Part shown: positions 16,148 to 23,892 of the stretch, piece by piece
How positions within the stretch are numbered: position 1 is the first letter of the stretch
Layout of the letters: each line of letters opens with the position of its first letter
Source: an uncultured Lachnospiraceae bacterium
GTDB taxonomy: Bacteria > Bacillota > Clostridia > Lachnospirales > Lachnospiraceae
Direction: 5' to 3'
DNA length: 39,496 nucleotides
Assembly: GCA_902762955.1 (NCBI GenBank)
Contig: CACWQH010000023.1
Location: 1-39,496, forward strand
Notes under the pieces: model-generated
The model's input: the letters and a program-made list of their open reading frames with translations, nothing else
Database searches by the model: none
Told to the model about the DNA's origin: nothing
Translations under genes and position numbers: made by a program

Positions 16148-17692
16148 TTAAAGTGGAATATTTCCATGAATATATGATAATTCACTTCGTTCCTTACTGC
16201 TTAAGCTTTCAAACGCTGAGCGAATCTTTCTTCGCGTTTCTTCCGGTGTAATCACTTCATCTATAATTCCAAGTTTTGCAGCCGAATACGGAGACATAAA
16301 TTTTTCGTTAAATTCCTTGATTTTTTCTTCTCTTGTCTTTTCTTTATCATCAGACTCATCAAGCTCATGTTTATACATGATATTGACTGCACTTTCCGCA
16401 CCGGTTACTGCGATCTGGGCAATTGGCCAGGCATAAACAATATCTGCCCCCATACCCTTACTATTCATAGCAATATAAGCACCGCCATATGCTTTACGAA
16501 GAATAAGACTAACCTTTGGAACGCTCGCTTCACAATAAGCATAAAGAAGCTTCGCTCCTCTTCGGATTATTCCGCCTTTTTCCATCTTCACACCGGGCAA
16601 AAATCCCGGAACATCAATCATTGTCAAAAGAGGAATTCCAAAACAATCACAACATCTTACAAATCTTGCTGCTTTTTCACCTGCATCTATATCAAGTGCT
16701 CCGGCAAGATGTATAGGATTTGATGCAACTATGCCCACCACTTCCGAGTCAATTCTGCAAAAGCCTATTACGATACTCCTTCCAAAATCTTTATGAATTT
16801 CAAAGAAACTGTCTTCATCTACCAAGGTACTTATAATCTTATGAACATCATATCCGGTCCTTTGATTATCTGATACAATATTCTGCAATTCCGAAGAATT
16901 ATCACGAGCCTTTCCTATGATTCTTACAGGCTTTTCTCTATAATTTTTCGGAAGATATGAAAGCAGTTTTTTTACTCCATCCAAACACTCGTATTCATTT
17001 TTATAGTTAAAATGTGCAACTCCGCTATATTTATTGTGAGTCTGGGCACCGCCAAGTTCCTCAGCGGATGTTTCCTCACCCATTATCGTCTTAACAACCA
17101 CCGGACCTGTCAGATACATTTGACTTGTCTTATCAACCATAAACACGAAATCACACAATGCAGGTCCATAACATGCTCCACCTGCACATGGTCCCATAAC
17201 TACAGCAATTTGCGGAATTTTCCCTGATGCTCTTGTATGTCTCAAAAACATATCTCCGTATCCGTCAAGACCGGTTATTCCTTCTTCCATCCTTGCTCCA
17301 CCGGAATCATTTATTGTAATAAACGGTGCCTTCGACTGAAAAGCCATATCCATTATTCTGACAATCTTTCTGCTATGATATTCTCCATACGTTCCACCCA
17401 TAACTGTAAAATCTTCCGCAGCTATATATACAGGTTCTCCATTAATTGTTCCAAAGCCCGTGACAACGCCATCTCCCGGTAATTTTTTCTTATCCATTCC
17501 GAAATCCGTGAAACGGGACTCTATCAAAGAACCAACTTCCTGAAAAGATCCATCATCAAACAAATAATCTATGCGTTCCCAAACAGATAGTTTACCTTTA
17601 TTATGCTGAATCTTTATTTTTTCGGCACCACCACCGGCTTTAGCCTTTTCTCTTTTTATATTTAATTCATCCAGATATTTTGAATCCCACAT
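16148..17692 (-). CDS. acyl-CoA carboxylase carboxyltransferase (PccB/MmdA family)
   Basis: ATG 17690-17692 is preferred (514 residues); a GTG two codons upstream is 4 bases from GGAG and less suitable. The crotonase-fold halves are both present: acyl-CoA oxyanion site NDSGGARMEEG and MGPCAGGACYGPAL in the N-half, and MIDVPGFLPG and RKAYGGAYIAMNSKGMGAD in the C-half. The family transfers carboxyl between carboxybiotin and acetyl- or propionyl-CoA, or forms part of Na+-pumping methylmalonyl-CoA decarboxylase. No biotin carboxylase, biotin carrier or membrane subunit gene is seen nearby. As first gene of the acyl/glycan operon it may supply malonyl- or methylmalonyl-CoA to the FabD-like enzyme (inference). 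Confidence 0.88.
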   Translation of the reverse strand: MWDSKYLDELNIKREKAKAGGGAEKIKIQHNKGKLSVWERIDYLFDDGSFQEVGSLIESRFTDFGMDKKKLPGDGVVTGFGTINGEPVYIAAEDFTVMGGTYGEYHSRKIVRIMDMAFQSKAPFITINDSGGARMEEGITGLDGYGDMFLRHTRASGKIPQIAVVMGPCAGGACYGPALCDFVFMVDKTSQMYLTGPVVVKTIMGEETSAEELGGAQTHNKYSGVAHFNYKNEYECLDGVKKLLSYLPKNYREKPVRIIGKARDNSSELQNIVSDNQRTGYDVHKIISTLVDEDSFFEIHKDFGRSIVIGFCRIDSEVVGIVASNPIHLAGALDIDAGEKAARFVRCCDCFGIPLLTMIDVPGFLPGVKMEKGGIIRRGAKLLYAYCEASVPKVSLILRKAYGGAYIAMNSKGMGADIVYAWPIAQIAVTGAESAVNIMYKHELDESDDKEKTREEKIKEFNEKFMSPYSAAKLGIIDEVITPEETRRKIRSAFESLSSKERSELSYIHGNIPL

Positions 17693-17748
17693 TAACACTT
17701 TTCTCCGTTATTTTTCCCAATATTCTTTATATAATAATTTCCTCAGAC

Positions 17749-17757
17749 ATTATAACA
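17749..17757 (-). promoter_or_regulatory. extended -10 promoter element for the acyl/glycan operon
   Basis: Minus-strand TGTTATAAT (TGn plus a perfect TATAAT) lies about 57 bases upstream of the carboxyltransferase start. No good -35 is present 17 bases upstream, which an extended -10 can tolerate. Confidence 0.45.
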
Positions 17758-17797
17758 TAAATATTATTTTTAATATACATTTTTTTCTTGGAAAAGC

Positions 17798-17824
17798 ACT
17801 TTTCTTTTTCAAAATCATATCATA
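17798..17824 (+). promoter_or_regulatory. candidate SigK/SigE-type promoter ahead of sigK
   Basis: AC at 17798-17799, 16 bases, then CATATCATA at 17816-17824, which fits the SigK -10 pattern CATAnnaTa known from Bacillus. It would give a short leader ending in the GAGG ribosome site at 17844-17847. Chance matches are possible in such AT-rich DNA. Confidence 0.4.
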
Positions 17825-17855
17825 TAGAAACAGGGATTTTCGCGAGGCGTATAAT

Positions 17856-18479
17856 TTGGATACTTTTAAACATCCCCTTTCACAAGAGGAAGAACGTCAT
17901 TATCTCCTTTTAAGCAAGCAGGGAGATATAGAAGCCAGAAATACGCTTGTAGAATATAATCTTAGACTTGTTGCACATATAGTGAAAAAATATCAGACTG
18001 CAGAAAGAAGCACCGAAGACCTGATTTCTATAGGTACTATAGGACTTATAAAAGCAGTCAACACCTATGATATAGATAAAGGAAACCGACTTGCCACATA
18101 TGCTTCAAGGTGTATCGAAAACGAACTACTTATGAGGCTCAGGCAAGAGCGCAAAGAATCAAGAGAAATCTCATTATATGAACCAATCGGAACAGACAAA
18201 GAGGGTAATGAGATAAGCCTTATGGACATAATTAAAAATGATGATGAAAATGTTTTAATAGATATAATCCACAATGATAATTTAAGCTATGTATCAAAGA
18301 TTTTTAATAAAGTATTAGATAAACGCGAACAGGAAATAATAGCTATGCGCTATGGCTTGGGCGGAAATGATGAGATGACACAAAAAGAAGTTGCAAAAAT
18401 GCTCGGCATCTCCAGATCATATGTTTCCCGTATAGAGAAAAAAGCGCTGCTAAAACTCAGGAGCGCTTTACTCTTATAA
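17856..18479 (+). CDS. sigK: RNA polymerase sigma factor, SigK-like, without a membrane pro-sequence
   Basis: 207 residues from a TTG at 17856 with GAGG 8 bases upstream. Region 2 reads RNTLVEYNLRLVAHIVKKYQ and EDLISIGTIGLIKAVNTY, then ATYASRCIENELLMRLR; the linker has PIGTDKEGNEISLMDII; region 4 ends in TQKEVAKMLGISRSYVSRIEKKAL. All match late mother-cell sigma factor SigK of sporulating Bacillota. In Bacillus SigK has about 20 extra hydrophobic N-terminal residues cleaved by SpoIVFB; here the protein starts right at the mature region (MDTFKHPLSQEEE), as reported for C. difficile. Its 3' end overlaps the trhP-like gene tail-to-tail by 23 bp. SigE is a less likely alternative. Confidence 0.8.
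   Translation: MDTFKHPLSQEEERHYLLLSKQGDIEARNTLVEYNLRLVAHIVKKYQTAERSTEDLISIGTIGLIKAVNTYDIDKGNRLATYASRCIENELLMRLRQERKESREISLYEPIGTDKEGNEISLMDIIKNDDENVLIDIIHNDNLSYVSKIFNKVLDKREQEIIAMRYGLGGNDEMTQKEVAKMLGISRSYVSRIEKKALLKLRSALLL
18438..18469 (-). terminator. terminator of the ireB-trhP operon embedded in coding sequence
   Basis: AAAGCGCT (18441-18448) pairs with AGCGCTTT (18462-18469). On the minus strand it is followed by six T's (A-run 18438-18443). The hairpin spans the last codons and stop of the U32 gene and the end of sigK. Confidence 0.7.
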
Positions 18480-19785
18480 TCATACCCGGCCTGATACCGT
18501 CTGTATCACTAAATTTTATATAAATAAGCTGTTTTGGATGAGGAGCTGATTCCATAGGATTCATCTTCTCATCATATATACCGCATACAGCAACATAGAT
18601 ATTACTTCCATCGAAGGCCATAACACTAACCTTTTCTCCAACTGAAAATTTATTTTTTTGATGAATCACAAAAAGTCCGGTATCACTGTTTAAGTCGGAG
18701 TCTCCGGTTAAGCCGTCTAAAGCGTCTGCAGATGATTCTTTGGTTATTACTTCTTCTATACAGCCAAGATAAATGTAATTATTAACATATGTATTGTTAT
18801 CATATATCTGAGTATTCTCATCAGGCTTATGAAAATAAAAGCCGGTTGTGAACTGTCTGTAGGTACATGCTGCTATTTCTTCCCTGTAATAGTCCATATT
18901 GGCTCTGTAAAGCTCTTCAGATTCAAAATAATCGTCTATAGCCTTCCTGTAGGTGCGGGTTACTGCAGCCACATAAAGTGCCGTTTTCATGCGTCCTTCC
19001 ACTTTAAACGAATCAATCCCGGCTGCTATCATTTCCGGAATATACTCTATCATACACAAATCCTTTGAATTAAAGATATATGTACCCCTGTCATCTTCTT
19101 CAACCGGAAGATATTCTCCCGGTCTTTTTTCTTCAACTATAGCATACTTCCATCTGCAAGGATGTGTACATGCACCCTTATTGGCATCTCTTCCTGTAAA
19201 ATAACTGGACAAAAGGCATCTTCCCGAATATGATATGCACATTGCACCATGCATAAATGCCTCTATCTCCATATCTTCAGGAATATTATCTCGTATCTTC
19301 TTAAGCTCTTTTAACGAAAGTTCACGGGCAGCTACCACTCTCTTTGCGCCCTGCTTGTACCAGAAATTATAGGTCATATAATTGGTATTGTTGGCCTGGG
19401 TGCTAATATGAATATCTATATCAGGTAAAATCTCTTTTGCAAGAGTAAATATTCCAAAATCGGATATAAGAAGTGCATCTATAGCTGTATCACCACTATC
19501 TAAGCCCTCGTTATGAAGGGTTTCAAAATACTCTCTGACGCCTTCTATATCATCATTATGCGCAAAAATATTGACAGTAACATACACTTTTTTTCCATGA
19601 GCATGGACGTATCTTACTGCTTCTTTCATCTCTTCAATTGAAAAATTGTCAGCCTTTGCTCTTAGTCCGAATTTCTGTCCACCCATATATACCGCATCGG
19701 CACCATAATCTATAGCTACCTTTAATGTGTCCATACCACCCGCAGGTATCAGAAGCTCAGGCTTTTTTATTACTATCTGCTCCAT
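18457..19785 (-). CDS. U32 family protein TrhP-like (tRNA U34 5-hydroxylation, YrrO-like)
   Basis: 442 residues. ELLIPAGGMDTLKVAIDYGADAVYMGG is the family N-terminus; EAFMHGAMCISYSGRCLLSSYFTGRDANKGACTHPCRW is the U32 signature with the conserved cysteines expected for a metal/Fe-S site; KVEGRMKTALYVAAVTRTYRKAIDDY follows. A C-terminal beta domain (about residues 340-442) completes the long YrrO/YegQ-type form. By family, TrhP uses prephenate to make 5-hydroxyuridine at tRNA wobble position 34, the substrate of TrmR, whose gene lies directly upstream. The old name peptidase U32 is probably misleading. ATG start. Last gene of the operon, convergent with sigK. Confidence 0.85.
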   Translation of the reverse strand: MEQIVIKKPELLIPAGGMDTLKVAIDYGADAVYMGGQKFGLRAKADNFSIEEMKEAVRYVHAHGKKVYVTVNIFAHNDDIEGVREYFETLHNEGLDSGDTAIDALLISDFGIFTLAKEILPDIDIHISTQANNTNYMTYNFWYKQGAKRVVAARELSLKELKKIRDNIPEDMEIEAFMHGAMCISYSGRCLLSSYFTGRDANKGACTHPCRWKYAIVEEKRPGEYLPVEEDDRGTYIFNSKDLCMIEYIPEMIAAGIDSFKVEGRMKTALYVAAVTRTYRKAIDDYFESEELYRANMDYYREEIAACTYRQFTTGFYFHKPDENTQIYDNNTYVNNYIYLGCIEEVITKESSADALDGLTGDSDLNSDTGLFVIHQKNKFSVGEKVSVMAFDGSNIYVAVCGIYDEKMNPMESAPHPKQLIYIKFSDTDGIRPGMIIRVKRS

Positions 19786-19870
19786 TTTTTTATCCTTATA
19801 TATTCTTTATATCATAGATTTATCAAGCATATAAACAAGCTATTATGTATTGTTTTAGTTTTAAATATAT

Positions 19871-20515
19871 TTATTTTTTTACAGTCACAGCCATACCGTC
19901 AGCTACAGAAAGTATAGCACTTTCAACTCTGTCATCATGAGTTATATTATAAAGATATTCGCGCATCCTGTCATGTATGGTTCTGTTTCTTTTTTCAACT
20001 GTATAATGCGATTCCAGTATCTCTCCGTCCTGAAGAATATTATCTGATATAATTACAGCACCGGGCTTTGCTATCCTTAAAACATCCTCATAATAGTTTA
20101 TATATTGTCCTTTTGCAGCATCAACAAACAAAAAGTCATATGAAGCATCGGGAAGCTCTTTTAATACAAATAGCGCATCTCCCTTTATTACTTCTATAAC
20201 ATTTTCTTTACCCAGCAGCTTTATATTGTCCCTTGCCGTGGCAACTCTTTGTTCATCAAGCTCTATGGTGGTTATGCGGCATTCTTCATCTGTATATTGA
20301 CTCATAAAAAGTGAAGAATAACCTACTGCTGTGCCTATCTCCAAAATATTTTTAGGTTTTTTTATCAAAAGCTGCGTTTTTAAAAGCTCCCTTGAAGCTT
20401 TTCTTATAACAGGCACTCCACGAACAACCGCCTCATTATATATCTCTTCAAGCGAGCCTTCATCATCTTTTATAAACGAATTAACAAATGAGGATATCCT
20501 TTCCATATCACCCAT
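19871..20515 (-). CDS. trmR: SAM-dependent O-methyltransferase, TrmR/YrrM-like (tRNA 5-hydroxyuridine methyltransferase)
   Basis: 214 residues, class I methyltransferase of the COMT-like (AdoMet_MTase family 3) group. Motif I ILEIGTAVGYSSLFM, the acidic residue in TIELDEQR, and FLFVDAAKGQYINYYED are visible, the last with the metal-ligand Asp. In Bacillus subtilis the neighbour pair yrrM-yrrN/O is TrmR with TrhP, which convert U34 to 5-methoxyuridine; the same order here (trmR then trhP) supports the call. The start ATG lies 2 bases after the stop of the MltG-like gene. Confidence 0.82.
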   Translation of the reverse strand: MGDMERISSFVNSFIKDDEGSLEEIYNEAVVRGVPVIRKASRELLKTQLLIKKPKNILEIGTAVGYSSLFMSQYTDEECRITTIELDEQRVATARDNIKLLGKENVIEVIKGDALFVLKELPDASYDFLFVDAAKGQYINYYEDVLRIAKPGAVIISDNILQDGEILESHYTVEKRNRTIHDRMREYLYNITHDDRVESAILSVADGMAVTVKK

Positions 20516-20517
20516 GG

Positions 20518-21039
20518 CTAATCCCCCTCTTCATCTTCTTCATTTATTCCACATATCAGGTTTATTATCTCACCATAGGTCATGGATGAAGATAAACCGT
20601 ATTTTCCTGCCTTTATCTTTCCACCAAGATTTTTGATTCTTACCTTTGCCCAGAATACATATTTATCTTCTATAATGTCATTATCCTCAAGAGCCTTACC
20701 AATCTGCAGTGTAGACGAGTCGGCAGGTATCTCAATAACAGCATATTCTCTTCCGGCAGGATCCTTGGCAACATCGCCAAATACACTGTATGCAAAGTTA
20801 AATGAATACGAAAACAATCTTGCTATAAAGAACACAATGACAATATTTATAAACAAACTTAACATAAATCCGGAGGAATGCTTAAGACCTTTTCTTATTA
20901 TCTCATCCCATCTGGTCTTTTTCTTTTTAGTCTGTTTTTTTTGCGAATTATTTACATTGTTTGCTTTATTATTTGGTTTAGCATTTGTATTTGGTTTATT
21001 TTGTGATTTATTATTTACCTGTACATTATTATCACTCAT
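20518..21039 (-). CDS. MltG/YceG-like membrane protein lacking the transglycosylase domain
   Basis: 173 residues: a polar N-terminal tail rich in Asn, Gln and Lys (1-45), one membrane helix (about 57-77), then an external domain YAVIEIPADSSTLQIGKALEDNDIIEDKYVFW...IKAGKYGLSSSMTYGEIINLICG. That last part is the LysM-like subdomain at the start of MltG; full MltG is about 340 residues and continues with the catalytic domain holding the essential Glu, which is absent. The position between ylbF and trmR is where yrrL (mltG) lies in Bacillus. The ATG overlaps the ylbF stop by 8 bases. It probably binds glycan or a partner rather than cutting. Confidence 0.75.
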   Translation of the reverse strand: MSDNNVQVNNKSQNKPNTNAKPNNKANNVNNSQKKQTKKKKTRWDEIIRKGLKHSSGFMLSLFINIVIVFFIARLFSYSFNFAYSVFGDVAKDPAGREYAVIEIPADSSTLQIGKALEDNDIIEDKYVFWAKVRIKNLGGKIKAGKYGLSSSMTYGEIINLICGINEEDEEGD

Positions 21040-21367
21040 CTAAGTACTCCAGCTCCAATCCTTCTGATATAGATATATATACCTGCTGCATAAGTCTGCA
21101 TATTTTCTGCTCCGCCCGTAAAAAATCTCCTACCAGTGCATTGTGCAGCAAATCATCATATTCTTTAACCAATGACGTTACAGCATCATAGGCGTCCGAA
21201 ACAGGGTTGTTTTGCAAGCTTTCATTTCTGTTTTTGAACTCCTTAAGCCTTATGCATAAATCGTCATGCTCATATAATGCAGCCTTTGTTTCAAGATATA
21301 TCTTATATTCCTCGGACTGCTTTATTTTTTCATTTAGCTCTTTGCTTTGTCTGATAACATCTCTCAT
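21032..21367 (-). CDS. YlbF/YmcA family protein
   Basis: 111 residues, all-helical, Glu/Lys-rich: LNEKIKQSEEYKIYLETKAAL...RLKEFKNRNESLQN, a pattern typical of YlbF/YmcA (DUF964). In Bacillus, YlbF with YmcA and YaaT forms the Y-complex, which carries Fe-S clusters and directs RNase Y processing. No CCxxH-type cysteine cluster is visible; a lone Cys lies in EHDDLCIRLK and another in EQKICRLM. The gene lies between RNase J and the MltG-like gene, suggesting a link to RNA decay. ATG behind GAGGT. Confidence 0.75.
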   Translation of the reverse strand: MRDVIRQSKELNEKIKQSEEYKIYLETKAALYEHDDLCIRLKEFKNRNESLQNNPVSDAYDAVTSLVKEYDDLLHNALVGDFLRAEQKICRLMQQVYISISEGLELEYLDE

Positions 21368-21382
21368 AGCTTAACCTCGATT

Positions 21383-23050
21383 TTATTTTACCTCTGTTAT
21401 TATAGGCAAAATCATAGGACTTCGCTTGGTTCTCTTCCATAAAAACTCACTAACGGAATCCTTGATACTGGTCTTAATTTTATTCCAATCGGAAACACCC
21501 TTGGCAAGGCACATATCAAGCGCCTCCTGTATAACCTCGCGGCAATCGTCCATAAGAGTTTCCGACTCTCTTACATATACAAAACCTCGGGAAACTATAT
21601 CCGGTCCTGCGAGAAGCTGGTTTGATTCTCTTTCAAGCGTAACAACAACTATCAAAAGACCATTTTGAGATAAATGCTGTCTGTCTCGAAGAACTATATT
21701 TCCTACATCTCCTACTCCAAGTCCGTCTACCAGTATACCCTGTGCAGGGACTCTTCCTGTCACCTTAAATGTATCGTCATCTATCTCAAGAACATCTCCT
21801 GTGGTCAGAATCTTTACATTTTCTTTAGGCACTCCCATCTCTACAGCAAGCTCAGCATGACGCTTTAAGTGTCTGTACTCGCCATGTACAGGAATTGCGT
21901 ATTTTGGCTTTGTAAGGGCATACATAAGCTTCAATTCTTCCTGGCAGGCATGTCCTGATACATGAGTATCCTGGAATATAACATGTGCACCCTTCATCTC
22001 AAGCTCATTTATTACCTTAAATACTGCCTTTTCATTGCCCGGTATAGGATTTGAAGAAAATATAACAACATCTCCCGGTTTAATGGTTACTTTATTGTGA
22101 ATAGACGCAGCTATCCTTGATAAAGCCGCCATATTTTCTCCCTGGCTGCCGGTTGTGATAAGTACCAGCTGTTCATCAGGATAATCCTTTATCCTGTCTA
22201 TCTCAATAAGTGTATTTTCAGGTATATTAATATATCCAAGCTCAGAAGCCGTATTGATTATATTTACCATGCTTCTGCCTTCTATAACAACCTTTCTGCC
22301 ATACTTATATGCCGAATTAATTATCTGCTGAACTCTGTCAACATTGGATGCAAAGGTTGCAATTATTATTCTGTGATCCCTGTTATCATTGAACAGGTTA
22401 TCAAATGTCTTACCTACTGTTTTCTCAGACTGTGTATAACCCGGTCTTTCAACATTTGTCGAGTCTGCCATAAGCGCAAGCACGCCTTTTTTACCCAGCT
22501 CGCCAAATCTCGGTAAATCTATGGTTTCACCGAATACAGGAGTAAAATCAACCTTAAAATCACCAGTATGGACTATTATACCTGCCGGTGTATATATTGC
22601 AAGTGCCGCAGCATCAGCAATTGAATGATTTGTTCTTATAAATTCGATTCTAAAGCAACCAAGATTTATAATCTGTCCGTGAGAAACTACCTTTCTTCTG
22701 ACATTATTTAAATTATTATGTTCTTCAAGCTTATGCTCAATAAGTGCCATAGTAAGCTTAGTTGCATATATTGGCATATTTATCTCATTTTCCACATAGG
22801 GAATCGCACCGATATGGTCCTCATGTCCGTGTGTAACCACAAGACCTTTAACCTTATCGGCATTTTCCTTCAGATAAGTTACATCAGGAATAACAAGATC
22901 AATTCCCAACATCTCATCTTCAGGGAAGGACAAACCGCAATCTATAACGATTATACTGTCCTCATACTCTATTGCGGTAATATTCATTCCTATCTGTTCA
23001 AGTCCGCCCAAAGGAATTATCTTTACCGGCTTATTGTCATCTGGTTTCAA
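21383..23050 (-). CDS. rnj: ribonuclease J
   Basis: 555 residues, standard RNase J length. The metallo-beta-lactamase motif VVTHGHEDHIGA puts metal ligands at H74, H76, D78 and H79; MADSTNVERPGYTQSE and TTGSQGENMAALSRIA are RNase J (beta-CASP) signatures, and VHGEYRHLKRHAELA and SGHACQEELKLM complete the site. The enzyme is a 5'-3' exonuclease and endonuclease in mRNA decay and rRNA maturation. Start is TTG at 23048-23050, with GGAGG inside the last codons of the DUF1292 gene and only 2 bases between stop and start, so translation is coupled. Confidence 0.93.
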   Translation of the reverse strand: MKPDDNKPVKIIPLGGLEQIGMNITAIEYEDSIIVIDCGLSFPEDEMLGIDLVIPDVTYLKENADKVKGLVVTHGHEDHIGAIPYVENEINMPIYATKLTMALIEHKLEEHNNLNNVRRKVVSHGQIINLGCFRIEFIRTNHSIADAAALAIYTPAGIIVHTGDFKVDFTPVFGETIDLPRFGELGKKGVLALMADSTNVERPGYTQSEKTVGKTFDNLFNDNRDHRIIIATFASNVDRVQQIINSAYKYGRKVVIEGRSMVNIINTASELGYINIPENTLIEIDRIKDYPDEQLVLITTGSQGENMAALSRIAASIHNKVTIKPGDVVIFSSNPIPGNEKAVFKVINELEMKGAHVIFQDTHVSGHACQEELKLMYALTKPKYAIPVHGEYRHLKRHAELAVEMGVPKENVKILTTGDVLEIDDDTFKVTGRVPAQGILVDGLGVGDVGNIVLRDRQHLSQNGLLIVVVTLERESNQLLAGPDIVSRGFVYVRESETLMDDCREVIQEALDMCLAKGVSDWNKIKTSIKDSVSEFLWKRTKRSPMILPIITEVK

Positions 23051-23052
23051 AA

Positions 23053-23328
23053 CTATACCTCCAAATCAATATCATCTAACAGCTCGTCAAACACCTTGAC
23101 AACTGCCTTTAATTCATTTTCGTCCTCAATCACGCCGTAGGTTGCTATCTCTTCATCATCAGGATTCACAATTTTTTCTTCCTTTAGAATAAGAAAGCTT
23201 CCCTCCTCACTTTCCATATCATCTGTTACTAATATATAATTGGTGCCTGCAATCATCGTCTGCTCAAGCACAAAAAAATCTACATCTCCATCTTCAGTTT
23301 CAAAAACAAGCTTTTCGTTTTTTTCCAT
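23053..23328 (-). CDS. DUF1292 family protein (YrzB-like)
   Basis: 91 residues, very acidic. The core LVFETEDGDVDFFVLEQTMIAGTNYILVTD matches DUF1292 proteins, which follow ruvX (yrrK) in most Bacillota. Function is unknown in the family. ATG with GAGGAT. It sits between ruvX and RNase J and its last codons contain the ribosome site for RNase J. Confidence 0.8.
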   Translation of the reverse strand: MEKNEKLVFETEDGDVDFFVLEQTMIAGTNYILVTDDMESEEGSFLILKEEKIVNPDDEEIATYGVIEDENELKAVVKVFDELLDDIDLEV

Positions 23329-23406
23329 AATTTTATCCTCATATTTTGATTTATATTTTCAAATTAATGTTATCGCGGTAATTATTTTACTAATCCTTGA
23401 TGTATT

Positions 23407-23835
23407 TTATTTGCTGTTATTTTCCCTGTCAAGATATGCCTGTAGTATAATGGCTGCCGCCATCTTATCTATGTATTCTTTTCTCCTGCTTATAGCCACA
23501 TCTGTTTCTTCAAGTATTCTGTCCGCTTCTACTGTTGTAAGCCTCTCATCCTCAAAAATAACGGATAATCCCGTTCTTCTTTCAAGATTTGCGGCAAATT
23601 CTCTCGTTGCCGCAGCTCTTTCCCCTTCGGTATTATTCATATTTTTTGGAAGTCCCAAAACTATTTTTTCACATCCGTACTCTGCAATAATACTCTCTAT
23701 CTGTGCATATGTCTGTCTAAGCTTGTCCGCATGCTTTCTCTCAATGGTAAGAAGTGGCTGTGCGATAAGCCCGGTTTCATCGCTTATTGAGACCCCTACA
23801 GTCTTTGTTCCGTAATCTAAACCTATTATTCTCAA
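23407..23835 (-). CDS. ruvX: RuvX/YqgF family RNase H-fold nuclease (pre-16S rRNA maturation)
   Basis: I place the start at TTG 23833-23835 (142 residues), giving the standard N-terminus (L/M)RIIGLDYGTKTVGVSISD, with GGAG 6 bases upstream; a longer TTG start at 23853 would include that site. Catalytic acidic positions are D in GLDYG, E in VIFEDERLTTVEA, and D near DKMAAAIILQAYL. KIVLGLPKNMNNTEGERA is the family signature. The family is implicated in 5'-end processing of 16S rRNA. It follows ireB as in Bacillus (yrzL-yrrK). Confidence 0.9.
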   Translation of the reverse strand: MRIIGLDYGTKTVGVSISDETGLIAQPLLTIERKHADKLRQTYAQIESIIAEYGCEKIVLGLPKNMNNTEGERAAATREFAANLERRTGLSVIFEDERLTTVEADRILEETDVAISRRKEYIDKMAAAIILQAYLDRENNSK

Positions 23836-23892
23836 GCAATTCTCCAATCCCAAAAGTAAAGCTCAAAAACTTGTCTAACAAGCAATATTGCT

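Noticed and set aside
23240-23815. 191-residue plus-strand ORF opposite ruvX and DUF1292
   Set aside because: Ser/Leu-rich antisense shadow of two well-recognised genes, no ribosome site or domain.
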